Positions 1-11,847 of a stretch of 33,017 bases of DNA are shown here, one piece after another. The translations under genes were made by a program, and so were the position numbers. This stretch comes from a virus, in the IMG/VR virus record IMGVR_UViG_3300027734_000204, positions 1 to 33,017 of that record; one strand, 5' to 3'. The notes under the pieces are model-generated. The model saw only the letters and a program-made list of their open reading frames with translations, was not told where the DNA came from and did not search any database. Position 1 is the stretch's first letter; every line of letters starts with the position of its first letter.

Positions 1-1
1 A

Positions 2-637
2 TATAATTTAGATCGCAGATATTATTATGAGAATATAACACACACATTCTTATTGGGAGCTGAAATATTTTATCTGTGGAATGGTGGTGATACTTCTCTT
101 ACTCCAGCAGAACGCACAGCACACGGAATTACTTTAAATTCTCATATTGCAAGCTTGAATACTCTATTAGGCGGAAAAGTTCCTCAAAGTAGTAGTTCAT
201 CAACAGCAGCAATCTCATACAGAGATCTTTACGTTACTACAGGAGCTAAACTACACGACTTCAAATATATTTGGAGAACCACATTTAATAATGAAATTAT
301 TCAAGCTATAAATAATACAACAGGAATAACTTATGCGCTAGGAGGATTGACTTGTGGCATTTGGGATACTTCTACCACAGATATTCCTCCATCATATACT
401 GTTATAACAGAAATACCGGTAATACAAAATTATGCGAGTTATAATTTAACAAATACCACAACTCTTGCATCAACTACTGGGTGTACTACCAGATTTAATG
501 TTCCGACCTACGTGTTCCCGTCTTGGGATTACGATATAAAATTAATTCCTGGAATTTCTTTTGGCAAAATAACAATTAACGATTTTAAATATTTACAAGG
601 AATAACTAATCCAAACAGTGGAATATCTCCATGTTAA
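2..637 (+). CDS. 3' part of an unidentified virion/tail-region protein, truncated by the window edge
   Basis: The frame is open from base 2 to the TAA at 635-637. No ATG lies in the first part: the first start-like codon is a TTG at 53, and good coding sequence (YNLDRRYYYENITHTF) continues upstream of it, so the gene enters from outside the window. About 211 residues are visible. They are rich in Thr, Asn, Ile and Ser, as in phage fibre or baseplate-distal proteins, and contain a recognisable stretch FYLWNGGDTSLTPAERTAHG. No signal peptide, membrane segment or catalytic motif can be seen. The downstream neighbours are three adhesion proteins on the same strand, 28 nt away, so a tail-associated structural role is inferred from context only. 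I do not recognise the family. Confidence 0.75.
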   Translation, partial: YNLDRRYYYENITHTFLLGAEIFYLWNGGDTSLTPAERTAHGITLNSHIASLNTLLGGKVPQSSSSSTAAISYRDLYVTTGAKLHDFKYIWRTTFNNEIIQAINNTTGITYALGGLTCGIWDTSTTDIPPSYTVITEIPVIQNYASYNLTNTTTLASTTGCTTRFNVPTYVFPSWDYDIKLIPGISFGKITINDFKYLQGITNPNSGISPC

Positions 638-665
638 ATACACACACAATAAGGATATATAATAT

Positions 666-2954
666 ATGCTACCAATAACAGGATTAACAGGAACAGATAC
701 GTTTGAAACTTGGTTTGGTAAAACCAATGAAATTATTAGCAGTTTAAACAGTTCTACCATACTCTCTGTTAAAGATGCCGGAGCAGTAGGAGACGGCGTA
801 ACCGACGATACTGCCAGTATAAAAACTGCATTAAGTAGCGGAAAAAAAGTAATATACTTTCCTAGTGGAACATATAAAGTTACTCAGGGATTAACTCTTC
901 CTGCTTTTGTTTCTATATTTGGTGATGGACCAGACGCAACTATTATTGATGGTTCTAGTTGCACTGCTAATGGGCTCGGTTCATATGAAACACATATACG
1001 TACTGCAGAAGGAACATGGTCGTCTCTGCCTGCCTTGGCGTCTCCAGGAATTACTAAAGGTGACCAAAATATTACATTCGTATCTGCTCACGGTTTAACA
1101 TTTAATGATGAAATTTGTGTGTATAATCCTACAAATTATTCTTGGTCTAAATTTACTTCATACCACAGAGCCGGAGAAGTTCAATTTATTGCTTGGACTC
1201 CTTCAACCACAATAGTTCGTTTACAAGGATCCGCATACGCAAATTATAAATCCACAGATGTTTCTTTATATAAACTTTCAGCTTATACATCATGTTTTAT
1301 AAAAAATTTCACATTAAAGTGTGCTAAACTAGGACCTGTTACTTCTGGACGAGGTGTTCGCGTAAATCAAGGATTAAATTGTATACTAGAAAATGTTAAA
1401 GTTGTAAACGTTCCGTATGCCGGTATTGAAATAAACCAGTCTCATAACGTTTTAGTAAATAATTGTACCGTTCAAGAAGACGCCTCAGACGATTTTGGCG
1501 GCGATTACGGATTAGTAGTTATGAATTCTTCTTCTGTTCTGGTTAATGGTGGATACTATTCTGCGTCCAGACACGCAGTTACTATTGGTGGTGGTAGTGG
1601 AGTAGGAGCAGTTCCAAACAGAAATGTAAAAATTATTGGAACTAGTTGCCATACTTCGGGCGTTACTTTAGATGCTGCTAGTGCTGGGGCATTAGACGTT
1701 CATTCAAATGCCGAACACATCTTGTTTAGAAATTGTACAATAAATGGAGGAATAGCAGGATTAGGTGGAGACAATGTAACTGTAGAAGGTTGTCATATTG
1801 TTGGAAGAGGCGCAGGTGACTCTTTAATTTACGGTGCCGGATGCAAAGGAACCAATTTTGCAATACACAATAACCACTTGATATCCACTAGAAAAGGCCG
1901 ATTAAATCGTGGAGCTTTTATAGATATTGGTGCGCAAAATGACGCTATATCAGATAAAACTTCTGAAGGCGGTATAATATCAATTAAAAATAACACACTT
2001 GATTGGCAATACTCTCCTACCAGTTCTGGTCGTAGAGAAGCAGGAGAAACTGCATCAGATGGTTATTCTTCTTATGGAAACTGGCTATCTATAGTAAATA
2101 CTGGTACTACAGGATATACTGGAGGAGATATTATAATCGATATCCAAGGAAATACTGTTAAAGCACCAAATAATTACCATCAAGGTGGTGCGTATATTCA
2201 AGTAACAGGAAACACTTTAGATGCTCAATTTAATGTGGTTAATTTTTCTAATAATACTTGTGTGAACGTTGGTGGTGCTGAATTAGACAGTTCATGGGTT
2301 TCTGCTAATCATGTAGTTTTTCAGGGAAATAATATTATAAATTCCGGTAATGTTGGATTGAAAGCATCAGGCGTAAAAAAATCTATAGTATGTAAATCTA
2401 ATAGTATTAATGGAACCCGAAATTCTCCAGCAATTTATTTACGAGGACGGTCTGCCTCTTGGTTGGGATGGAATGGTTTCTGTGAATTTATAGAAGTTTC
2501 GGAGAATACAGTTAATAATGGAGTATTAACAAAAGATTATACTTTTAATACTGGAACACTAACAGATTATAGTGTGTTTTATTTTGATAACGGTATTTTC
2601 CGAGACAATATTATGGGATCAGATAATAGAACTTTTATACTTGATGCCAATCGCGGATTTGTTTTAAACGAAACAGTAACGGGAAATAGCTCTAATGCTG
2701 TTGCAACTATTAAAGCATTCCAAGGCATTACTCAATTTGGTATAGGTGTAACAAACAATAGTGGTTCTTTTACTTTAAATGAAACGATTACAGGAAATAT
2801 TTCTGGTAAAACTGCCAGTCTTACAGGAATTGCTTCCACTCATAGTTTTGGATCATATCTATTTACTGGAAACAATTTATGGAGTGGTAAAAACGCATGG
2901 TGGAGTGGTTTTACCTTAACACTTTCCGGCATAACTACTAATAATATTTTATAA
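666..2954 (+). CDS. Tailspike-like protein with pectate-lyase-3 type right-handed beta-helix
   Basis: This 762-residue protein is probably a receptor-binding tailspike that recognises or cleaves a surface polysaccharide. Residues about 33-75 carry the classic entry to the Pectate_lyase_3/glycosyl hydrolase 28-type beta-helix: SVKDAGAVGDGVTDDTASI, then the VIYFPSGTY strand. Residues about 90-600 are short Asn/Gly/Val-rich rungs typical of a right-handed parallel beta-helix. The N-terminus (about residues 10-30, TFETWFGKTNEIISSLNSS) resembles the short virion-attachment segment found at the front of many phage fibres. The ATG at 666 follows AAGGA at 651-655. Near the C-terminus, two similar segments (VLNETVTGNSSNAVATIKAF and TLNETITGNISGKTASLTGI) form an internal repeat. 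Catalytic residues cannot be assigned by eye, so enzyme activity is inference while the fold call is solid. Confidence 0.85.
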   Translation: MLPITGLTGTDTFETWFGKTNEIISSLNSSTILSVKDAGAVGDGVTDDTASIKTALSSGKKVIYFPSGTYKVTQGLTLPAFVSIFGDGPDATIIDGSSCTANGLGSYETHIRTAEGTWSSLPALASPGITKGDQNITFVSAHGLTFNDEICVYNPTNYSWSKFTSYHRAGEVQFIAWTPSTTIVRLQGSAYANYKSTDVSLYKLSAYTSCFIKNFTLKCAKLGPVTSGRGVRVNQGLNCILENVKVVNVPYAGIEINQSHNVLVNNCTVQEDASDDFGGDYGLVVMNSSSVLVNGGYYSASRHAVTIGGGSGVGAVPNRNVKIIGTSCHTSGVTLDAASAGALDVHSNAEHILFRNCTINGGIAGLGGDNVTVEGCHIVGRGAGDSLIYGAGCKGTNFAIHNNHLISTRKGRLNRGAFIDIGAQNDAISDKTSEGGIISIKNNTLDWQYSPTSSGRREAGETASDGYSSYGNWLSIVNTGTTGYTGGDIIIDIQGNTVKAPNNYHQGGAYIQVTGNTLDAQFNVVNFSNNTCVNVGGAELDSSWVSANHVVFQGNNIINSGNVGLKASGVKKSIVCKSNSINGTRNSPAIYLRGRSASWLGWNGFCEFIEVSENTVNNGVLTKDYTFNTGTLTDYSVFYFDNGIFRDNIMGSDNRTFILDANRGFVLNETVTGNSSNAVATIKAFQGITQFGIGVTNNSGSFTLNETITGNISGKTASLTGIASTHSFGSYLFTGNNLWSGKNAWWSGFTLTLSGITTNNIL

Positions 2955-2996
2955 AATTAAAATAAAAACTAGATCTTAAACGCATAATTACTGTGA

Positions 2997-5402
<2,406 letters not shown>

Positions 5403-5403
5403 A

Positions 5404-5411
5404 CATAAATA
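5404..5411 (+). promoter_or_regulatory. T4-type late promoter variant CATAAATA
   Basis: CATAAATA ends 6 nt before the ATG at 5418 and begins right after the stop codon of the preceding fibre gene. There is no SD in the gap, so a nearly leaderless transcript is predicted. Confidence 0.5.
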
Positions 5412-5417
5412 TAACAT

Positions 5418-7283
5418 ATGGCAATTAATTTTCCTGATAATCCTACTTCCGGTCAAACGTATACTTATAACGGTATATCGTGGTCGTGGAACGGTTCCGC
5501 ATGGACAAAGGCAATAGGAAATTACGTAAACTTTTTGAATGGTCTTACTGGTGGTGTTACCTTGGCACAAGGCTCAAACATCACTCTGACACCAAGTGGT
5601 AAAACAATTACTATTGCTGCTTCTGGCGGTATAGGAGCCACTGGTGCAACAGGAGCAACTGGTCCTCAAGGAGCAACAGGTGTTCAAGGTGTAACAGGTG
5701 TTCAAGGTGTAACAGGAGCAACAGGAGCAGGTGGTGCTTTAGGTTATTGGGGTAGTTTTTGGTCAACGCAAGACCAATCAGCAGCAAGCACAACAGGTGC
5801 TTATCCAATTACTTACAACAATACAGACCCAAATTCTAATGGTGTAAGCATTGTTTCTAATTCACAAATTACATTTAGTTATCCGGGTGTATACAACATT
5901 CAGTTTTCTGCACAGGCAGATAGAGTTTCTGGATCTGGCACAGATACTATTGATATATGGTTCCGTAAAAATGGAACAGATATTTCAGACAGTAATACCA
6001 TAATAACTGTTTCTGGTGGTGCATTAGCAGCCAAAACTGTTGCTGCTTGGAACTACATGCTTCAAGTTAATGCTAATGATTATGTTCAATTAATGTGGCG
6101 GTCATCTGATACTCGTTTAGAACTTATTGCAGATCCATCAGGCAGTAGTCCAACTAGACCGGCAATTCCATCAGTAATTCTTACAGCACAACAGGTCATG
6201 TATACGCAACTCGGGCCAACGGGTGCTACAGGACCGATGCCGTCAAATTATGTTTCTTCCGTGAACGGCGCAACAGGAGCTCTCAGCCTGTTGGCGTCTA
6301 CCGGAGTAAGTATTGCGGCAGGTGGTAATGGAATTACATTCACTAATACTGGTGTACAAAGTTGGAACGGTTCAACTGGTGCTGTTACCTTTAACTCATA
6401 CGTGTCCAGTTTTAATGGTTTAACAGGAGCAGTTACAGGAGTAACAACCAGTGTAGCAAATACATTTACTGCTCAACAAAACTTTACTGCTGGTCTTAGT
6501 GCTGCGGGTGGCATAACACTCAACGGATCGCTAACAGGAGTAACGGCTACCTTTACCCGTTTACTGTCAGCAAATGCCGGTATCTCTTCAGCAGGCGGAA
6601 CATTCTCGTCTCTGACCCGTTTCACCGCAGGAATTACTGCATCCACTCTGTATGTGTCAGGTGGTGCAACATTCGCAAATGCATTATTTGTAAATGGGGG
6701 AATATATCCACAAATACTAGGTACTAGTCTTAATTTGAATGTTGATGCTAGTACAATAACCACTATTGGTGATGTAAGTAATCTCGGTAGCGAAACATAT
6801 GTTCAAGTTGATGACTCTACTGGAACAATCACACTAAATGCTCCTGCGAGTGGTATAAACCAAAACGGCGGTTTCCTTAATCGAGTAACTGCTCCATCGT
6901 TTGCTGACACCTATTCGTTTAATGAGACTTATCGAACCACCACAACGGCTACCACAGCCAATCAAACTATTGCTACAATATCGGATGTTTACGACAATGG
7001 TGTAATACCACCAGAAATGCGCTATCCTGCGTTTGAGGTCACAATTTCTGCTCGTGATACCGTGTTGAACAAAACTGAAATGTTGAAGATGTTGGTGGTG
7101 CAGGACGGAACCAATACCATAAACACGCAATACGGCTTGATTCGCACAGGAGCAACCGGCCCTGTTTCGTCTTATAGTACAACTTTGAGTGGTACACCAA
7201 GAAACTTGTTGATTCGTGCCACACCACTTTCCACCAACAGCACCGCATTCACAACCACCGTGCGTGCTCAATCAAGCGGCTAA
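5418..7283 (+). CDS. Tail fibre protein with short collagen-like segment and C1q/TNF-like domain
   Basis: A 621-residue fibre protein. The N-terminus (NGISWSWNGSAWTKA) is a Trp-rich module common on phage fibres. Residues about 74-102 are Gly-Ala-Thr/Gly-Val-Gln triplets (GATGATGATGPQGATGVQG), a short collagen-like stretch built on an 18-bp DNA repeat. Residues about 105-250 (GSFWSTQDQSAAS, then ISFSYPGVYNIQFSAQ-like strands, DTIDIWFRKNGTDI and NDYVQLMWRS) fit the jelly-roll pattern of C1q/TNF-like domains. Then come repeated SSFNGLTGAVT-type modules and a beta-rich C-terminus with a GATGP motif. It starts at ATG 5418 behind a late promoter without an SD. A trimeric receptor-binding or accessory fibre is inferred from domain type and position. 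The C1q-like call is moderately secure. Confidence 0.8.
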   Translation: MAINFPDNPTSGQTYTYNGISWSWNGSAWTKAIGNYVNFLNGLTGGVTLAQGSNITLTPSGKTITIAASGGIGATGATGATGPQGATGVQGVTGVQGVTGATGAGGALGYWGSFWSTQDQSAASTTGAYPITYNNTDPNSNGVSIVSNSQITFSYPGVYNIQFSAQADRVSGSGTDTIDIWFRKNGTDISDSNTIITVSGGALAAKTVAAWNYMLQVNANDYVQLMWRSSDTRLELIADPSGSSPTRPAIPSVILTAQQVMYTQLGPTGATGPMPSNYVSSVNGATGALSLLASTGVSIAAGGNGITFTNTGVQSWNGSTGAVTFNSYVSSFNGLTGAVTGVTTSVANTFTAQQNFTAGLSAAGGITLNGSLTGVTATFTRLLSANAGISSAGGTFSSLTRFTAGITASTLYVSGGATFANALFVNGGIYPQILGTSLNLNVDASTITTIGDVSNLGSETYVQVDDSTGTITLNAPASGINQNGGFLNRVTAPSFADTYSFNETYRTTTTATTANQTIATISDVYDNGVIPPEMRYPAFEVTISARDTVLNKTEMLKMLVVQDGTNTINTQYGLIRTGATGPVSSYSTTLSGTPRNLLIRATPLSTNSTAFTTTVRAQSSG

Positions 7284-7305
7284 TGACTAGGAGATAAAAT
7301 AATTC

Positions 7306-7335
7306 TTGACTTTGTGATTTTTTAGTGTATATTAT
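7306..7335 (+). promoter_or_regulatory. Sigma70-like promoter of the replication/nucleotide operon
   Basis: TTGACT at 7306-7311 is a good -35. TATATT at 7328-7333 (16-nt spacer) or TATTAT at 7330-7335 (18-nt spacer) serves as -10. It lies directly upstream of the first early gene and is unlike the TATAAATA late class, which fits early expression by host RNA polymerase. The predicted start site falls at about 7340, on or next to the dUTPase ATG. Confidence 0.55.
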
Positions 7336-7339
7336 GGTG

Positions 7340-7861
7340 ATGCTAAAAGTCTATAAACTTTATTCAGACGTACACATTCCAAAACACGCAACAACACAAG
7401 CTGCGTGTTTTGATGTTCGTGCGTATCTGGGTCAACCCTTATACGAAGTCAAGGGATTCTGTGCTAACAATAAAGAGTGCAAGCCGCCTATCTTGGAAAC
7501 CACCGAAGGGTCTCGGTACATCAAGATTGATCCCGGTCAAAGGCTACTAATTCCTACCGGAATTATTTTTGATATTCCAGAAGGGTATTCAGTGCGTATC
7601 CACGCTCGTTCCGGTCTTGCACTCAAGCAAGGCATGGTGATGGCAAACTCTCAAGGCATTATTGATTCAGATTACGTGGAAGAATCCAAGATAATGTTAT
7701 TGAATATTTCTACCGAACCAGTCTACATATATCATGGTGATCGTGTTGCACAAGCGGAACTTGTACGATGCGAACAATACAATATTATGGAAACAACCGA
7801 ACGGCCAACACAAAAAACGGATCGTAATGGCGGTTTTGGTTCCACAGGAGTTACACAATGA
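7340..7861 (+). CDS. dut: dUTP pyrophosphatase (trimeric dUTPase)
   Basis: Hydrolyses dUTP to dUMP and pyrophosphate, keeping uracil out of DNA and supplying dUMP for thymidylate synthesis. All five trimeric dUTPase motifs are visible in order: QAACFDVRA, HARSGLAL, GIIDSDYVEE, DRVAQAEL and the C-terminal lid RNGGFGSTG. Between motifs 1 and 2 there is a longer insertion (around EVKGFCANNKECKPP) than in minimal dUTPases. The frame has candidate starts at GTG 7325, ATG 7334 and ATG 7340. I prefer 7340 because the product then begins MLKVYKLYSD, as in the family, and because the promoter -10 covers the earlier codons. No SD precedes it. It is the first gene of the early operon and works with ThyX and the ribonucleotide reductase downstream. 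It overlaps the next gene by ATGA. Confidence 0.93.
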   Translation: MLKVYKLYSDVHIPKHATTQAACFDVRAYLGQPLYEVKGFCANNKECKPPILETTEGSRYIKIDPGQRLLIPTGIIFDIPEGYSVRIHARSGLALKQGMVMANSQGIIDSDYVEESKIMLLNISTEPVYIYHGDRVAQAELVRCEQYNIMETTERPTQKTDRNGGFGSTGVTQ

Positions 7862-8178
7862 CGCGAGATGACCTTATTCGTAATCACGAAATGTTATGCA
7901 ACATGGCTCGTGAACTGATGAAGAAGAAGAACGCAGACTACGCAGGCCGAAACGGTGTAGAACCGTTTGCCAACTTTACTCGGGTTCAGTCTATGGGCAT
8001 TTGCCCAACCGAAGTAGGGTTTCTGGTTCGCATAACCGACAAGATGAGTAGGCTGTCTTCATTTATGGAATCGGGTAAGTTAGAGGTTGCCAACGAGTCT
8101 TTTGAGGATACAATAGTAGATGTAATCAACTACATGGTACTACTGCACTCCTACCTAAAAGATAAGAAGAATGTCTAA
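7858..8178 (+). CDS. Nmad1/DUF1599 family protein (nucleotide-metabolism-associated helical protein)
   Basis: A 106-residue all-helical protein. The pattern KKNADYAGRNGVEPFANFTR, then MGICPTEVGFLVRITDKMSR and a C-terminal ESFEDTIVDVINYMVLLHSY, matches the DUF1599 family (nucleotide modification associated domain 1), which is common in phages next to thymidylate and nucleotide genes. The acidic ED..D helix resembles all-alpha NTP pyrophosphatases of the MazG type, so a house-cleaning or modified-nucleotide role is possible but inferred. It overlaps dut by 4 nt and the polymerase by 8 nt, so it is translationally coupled to both. Biochemical function of the family is not settled. Confidence 0.8.
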   Translation: MTRDDLIRNHEMLCNMARELMKKKNADYAGRNGVEPFANFTRVQSMGICPTEVGFLVRITDKMSRLSSFMESGKLEVANESFEDTIVDVINYMVLLHSYLKDKKNV

Positions 8179-10744
8179 ATTTTATACTGCGGTTCACACT
8201 GTTGGAAACACGGTTGTTGAGATTGGATACGAGAACGGTAAGCGGGTTGTTAACAAGACCCAGTTTCAACCAACACTGTTTGTTCCTTCCCTGAAGAAGG
8301 GAGCCAGATGGCACAGTCTGGAAGGTATTCCTCTAGAAGCGTTTCAGCCGGGAGATATTGGTGATTGCCGTGAAGCAATTGATCGGTATTCATCGGTTGC
8401 CAATTTTAAGATTTACGGTAATACCGACTGGACTGCTCAGTATATTGGAGATCAGTATCCGGGAGAAGTTCCTTATGTTTACAAGGATCTTCGTGTAGGA
8501 TTCATAGACATTGAGACTGAATCAGAGAACGGATTCCCATCTCTAGAAGATCCCAACGAGCGAATCAATGCCATCACGGTGGAGAATGACGGCAAACGAG
8601 TTTCGTTTGCACTGCAAGAGTTTGATCTGCCGGGTGTAGAATGCCACGTGTTTGCGGATGAACGCAGCATGTTGCGTGCTTTCCTTGAGTACTGGGAAAC
8701 ACATTATCCTGATATCATTACCGGATGGAACATCAGGTTCTTTGATATTCCGTACATCTATAAGCGAGTGGTGAAACTGTTTGACGAGAAAACTGCCAAG
8801 CGGTTGTCTCCCATCCGAAAAATTCAAGAAAAGATTGTGAATCGTAAAGGCAAGGATCACACAGTATTTGATCTGCTGGGTGTTGCCACGCTGGACTACT
8901 ACGAACTGTACATCAAGTTTACGTACACTAATCGTGAGTCGTACAGCCTGAACCATATTGCTAATGTAGAGTTGGGTGAAGAAAAGCTGGACTATTCTGA
9001 ACACGACAGCATTAAAGACTTTTACACCAAAGACTTTCAAAAGTTTATGGAGTATAACTCACATGACGTTACACTGGTTCAAAAGCTGGACAAGAAGTTA
9101 AAACTGCTGGAACTGGTGGTGGCTCTAGCATACAATGCTAAAGTTAATTTCACAGACACCTTTTCTCAAGTAAAGACTTGGGATTGTATCATTTACCATC
9201 ATCTGGCCAGCAAGTTTATTGCGGTTCCATTGAAGCCGGAAGTGGAAGAAAAGAGTGAACAGTTTCAAGGTGCGTACGTGAAAGATCCGCAAGTGGGTAT
9301 GCACAACTGGATTGTGTCGTTCGACTTGGACTCACTGTACCCGCATCTTATCATGCAGTACAACATTTCTCCGGAAACCAAGGACGCTCTTGGCAAGCGA
9401 AACACACTGGATCCAGACCATGTGCTGAATCCACACTCTGAAACAGCACAAACACAATTTCTTCGTGTTCAAGACCACCAACAAGCTGCCGTAGAAAAAA
9501 ATCTTGCGATTGCAGCAAACGGTGTGTACTTCAAGCGAGACAAGCAAGGATTCCTGCCTGAACTAATGGAAACCATGTATGAAGAACGCAAGATGTACAA
9601 GGAAAAGATGTTGGAAGCCAAGCGAGCCCTCAAGGCCCTAGACGCTACCGCATCTGCCACCAAGCGAGAAGAACTAGAATACCAGATCTCTAAGTACCAC
9701 AACTTCCAACTTGTACGAAAGATTCAGTTGAATTCCGCATTCGGTGCGGTAGGAAATCAGTACTTCCGGTATTACGATATTGATTGTGCAGAAGCTATTA
9801 CAGTTTCCGGAAAGTTATCTATCCGTTGGATTGAACAAGAGTTAAATAAATTTTTGAATCGGATGGCGGGAACCACAGATGTAGACTTTGTTGTGGCATC
9901 TGATACAGATTCCGTATATCTGTGCATGGATAATGTGGTTCAACGAATCTTTGCAGGTAAGAGTATCCCAGATGCAAAGATCACAGAAACGCTCGAAAAA
10001 CTTTGCAAAGATAAGATTGAGCCGTTTATACAACAACGCTACGAGGAATTGGCAAAAACCATGAACGCGTACGCTCAAAAGATGCACATGAAGCGTGAGA
10101 GTATTTGCAGTAAAGGTATCTGGACTGCAAAGAAACGGTACATGCTTAACGTGATGATGGGCGAAGAAGGCGTGCTGCTGAAAGAACCAGAACTCAAGAT
10201 CATGGGTATTGAAACAGCCCGATCCAGCACACCACAGATTGTGCGTAAGGCACTAAAGACCGCTATTAGTTTGATTATGAATCAAGGCGAGAAAGCGGTT
10301 CAAGATTTTGTGGAACAATTCCGTGATCAGTTTGATCAGGCCGGAATTGATGATATCGCGTTTCCTCGTTCTGTTTCCGGAATGGATAAGTACTCTTGCA
10401 AAACTGGCGTGTACAAGAAGTCTACTCCGATTGCGGTGAAAGGATCTCTGCTGTTCAACCACTTCTTGTACGAAAACGGATTGGAAAAGAAGTATCGTCC
10501 AATTGGAGAAGCAGAAAAAATTAAATTTGTTTATTTAAAGGAACCAAATCCACTTTCGTTCGTAAGTGGAAACGAGCACGTTATTTCTTTTGGAACGCAA
10601 ATTCCTAAAGAACTGCACCTAGATAAGTATGTGGATCGTGACCTACAATTTGAAAAATCTTTTGAAGATCCCTTGAAAACCATTTTAGATGTGCTACAAT
10701 GGAGCATAAGAAAGACCCCATCGTTAGAGGATTTCTTTGTGTAA
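8171..10744 (+). CDS. gp43: Family B DNA polymerase with 3'-5' exonuclease (T4 gp43-like)
   Basis: Replicative DNA polymerase of 857 residues. Exonuclease motifs: Exo I FIDIETE (D113, E115), Exo II GWNIRFFDIP (D192), Exo III YNSHD (Y295, D299). Polymerase motifs: A FDLDSLYP (D385), B KIQLNSAFGAVGN (K517-N521, Phe where many have Tyr), C ASDTDS (D578, D580), and the KKRY palm/thumb motif near residue 655. The C-terminus ends in SLEDFFV, which looks like a clamp-binding peptide as in gp43, although no sliding clamp gene is in this window. The full set of motifs in normal order shows an intact enzyme. It starts 8 nt inside the Nmad1 gene and is followed by a small membrane ORF and uvsX. Confidence 0.96.
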   Translation: MSKFYTAVHTVGNTVVEIGYENGKRVVNKTQFQPTLFVPSLKKGARWHSLEGIPLEAFQPGDIGDCREAIDRYSSVANFKIYGNTDWTAQYIGDQYPGEVPYVYKDLRVGFIDIETESENGFPSLEDPNERINAITVENDGKRVSFALQEFDLPGVECHVFADERSMLRAFLEYWETHYPDIITGWNIRFFDIPYIYKRVVKLFDEKTAKRLSPIRKIQEKIVNRKGKDHTVFDLLGVATLDYYELYIKFTYTNRESYSLNHIANVELGEEKLDYSEHDSIKDFYTKDFQKFMEYNSHDVTLVQKLDKKLKLLELVVALAYNAKVNFTDTFSQVKTWDCIIYHHLASKFIAVPLKPEVEEKSEQFQGAYVKDPQVGMHNWIVSFDLDSLYPHLIMQYNISPETKDALGKRNTLDPDHVLNPHSETAQTQFLRVQDHQQAAVEKNLAIAANGVYFKRDKQGFLPELMETMYEERKMYKEKMLEAKRALKALDATASATKREELEYQISKYHNFQLVRKIQLNSAFGAVGNQYFRYYDIDCAEAITVSGKLSIRWIEQELNKFLNRMAGTTDVDFVVASDTDSVYLCMDNVVQRIFAGKSIPDAKITETLEKLCKDKIEPFIQQRYEELAKTMNAYAQKMHMKRESICSKGIWTAKKRYMLNVMMGEEGVLLKEPELKIMGIETARSSTPQIVRKALKTAISLIMNQGEKAVQDFVEQFRDQFDQAGIDDIAFPRSVSGMDKYSCKTGVYKKSTPIAVKGSLLFNHFLYENGLEKKYRPIGEAEKIKFVYLKEPNPLSFVSGNEHVISFGTQIPKELHLDKYVDRDLQFEKSFEDPLKTILDVLQWSIRKTPSLEDFFV

Positions 10745-10754
10745 GGACGCACAT

Positions 10755-10847
10755 ATGGATCTTGTAATAATTATATTTTTGGCGGCGATAGTAGTGATTT
10801 GTGACAGACTAGAAAAGAAATGGAGCAAAGACGATGAATCTAAATGA
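10755..10847 (+). CDS. 30-residue membrane peptide between polymerase and uvsX
   Basis: This short frame starts at ATG 10755, 7 nt after a good ribosome-binding site (AAGGA at 10743-10747), and ends at TGA 10845-10847. The product begins [17 protein letters not shown], a single hydrophobic segment of about 16 residues, followed by a charged tail ([13 protein letters not shown]). It overlaps the start of uvsX by 14 nt and its end contains the GGAG used by uvsX, so the two are probably translationally coupled. Operon position, SD and overlap support a real gene. No family is recognised. It could be a membrane tether, an inhibitor, or merely a coupling leader. Confidence 0.55.
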   Translation: MDLVIIIFLAAIVVICDRLEKKWSKDDESK

Positions 10848-11847
10848 ACTAATTAAAGAATCCGGTAATCAGTATGCAGGTATGATTGAAGACGGTATTG
10901 AAGGCAGCGATGTCCGTGGCTTTATTGATACCGGCTCGTACGCTTTCAACGCGCTTGTGTCTGGTTCCATGTACGGTGGAATTGCGGACAACAAGATTAT
11001 TGCGCTGGCTGGCGAGTCTGCTACTGGTAAGACGTACTTCTCGCTTGGCATGGTTCGCAAGTTTCTAGATGACCGTAAAGACGGTATGGTGCTGTACTTT
11101 GATTCCGAGCAAGCCGTAACCTCCGACATGTTTATTGATCGCGGTGTTGATCCTAAGCGTGTGGCAGTATTTCCGGTTGCCACCATTGAAGAGTTCCGTA
11201 ATCAGTTAATCAAGATTGTGGACAAGTATCTGGAACAAGAATCAGACAAGCGTAAGCCCTTGATGGTTGTGTTGGATTCGCTGGGTATGTTGAGCACCAG
11301 CAAGGAAATCAATGATACGGCTGAAGGCAAGGAAGTGCGTGACATGACTCGTTCTCAAGTCATCAAGAGTACTTTCCGTGTGCTTACCCTAAAGCTTGGC
11401 AAGGCTGGTATTCCACTAGTGATGACCAACCACACCTACGACGTTATTGGTTCTTACGTTCCAACCAAGGAAATGGGTGGTGGCTCTGGTCTCAAGTACG
11501 CAGCGTCTACTATTGTATACCTGTCCAAGAAGAAGGACAAGGATGCAGACGGTCAAGTGGTTGGTAATATTATTCATTGTAAGTTATACAAGAGTCGTCT
11601 CACCAAGGAAAACCAGATGGTAGACGTTCGACTAAACTACGATAGTGGTCTAAATCGTTACTACGGACTTCTTGACTTGGCTCTAAAGTATGATATATTT
11701 AAGAAGGTGTCTACTCGTATCGAACTTCCAGGTGGTGAGAAGGCATTTGAGAAGAACATCAACGAAGAACCAGAAAAGTTCTTCACTGAAGATGTCATGA
11801 AGCGTTTAGAAGAAGCAGTAGCCAAGGAATTTAAGTACGGACAATGA
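10834..11847 (+). CDS. uvsX: UvsX/RecA-like recombinase
   Basis: A 337-residue strand-exchange ATPase that forms filaments on single-stranded DNA and drives recombination-dependent replication. Walker A is GESATGKT (residues 60-67) and Walker [10 protein letters not shown] (143-151). [10 protein letters not shown] after the first core strand and the L2-like region [14 protein letters not shown] are typical of phage UvsX rather than bacterial RecA. It is somewhat shorter than T4 UvsX (391 residues), mainly at the ends. The start at ATG 10834 follows GGAG at 10822-10825. Its stop overlaps the helicase start (ATGA), tying recombinase, helicase and primase into one translational block. Confidence 0.93.
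   Translation: MNLNELIKESGNQYAGMIEDGIEGSDVRGFIDTGSYAFNALVSGSMYGGIADNKIIALAGESATGKTYFSLGMVRKFLDDRKDGMVLYFDSEQAVTSDMFIDRGVDPKRVAVFPVATIEEFRNQLIKIVDKYLEQESDKRKPLMVVLDSLGMLSTSKEINDTAEGKEVRDMTRSQVIKSTFRVLTLKLGKAGIPLVMTNHTYDVIGSYVPTKEMGGGSGLKYAASTIVYLSKKKDKDADGQVVGNIIHCKLYKSRLTKENQMVDVRLNYDSGLNRYYGLLDLALKYDIFKKVSTRIELPGGEKAFEKNINEEPEKFFTEDVMKRLEEAVAKEFKYGQ

Noticed and set aside
307-314. TATAAATA inside the first, partial gene
   Set aside because: No start codon follows at a useful distance; in AT-rich coding sequence it is expected by chance.
6834-7271. Minus-strand frame of 145 codons opposite the C-terminus of the third fibre
   Set aside because: The plus strand carries the better supported fibre sequence. 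The antisense product has scattered Cys/Trp and no SD.
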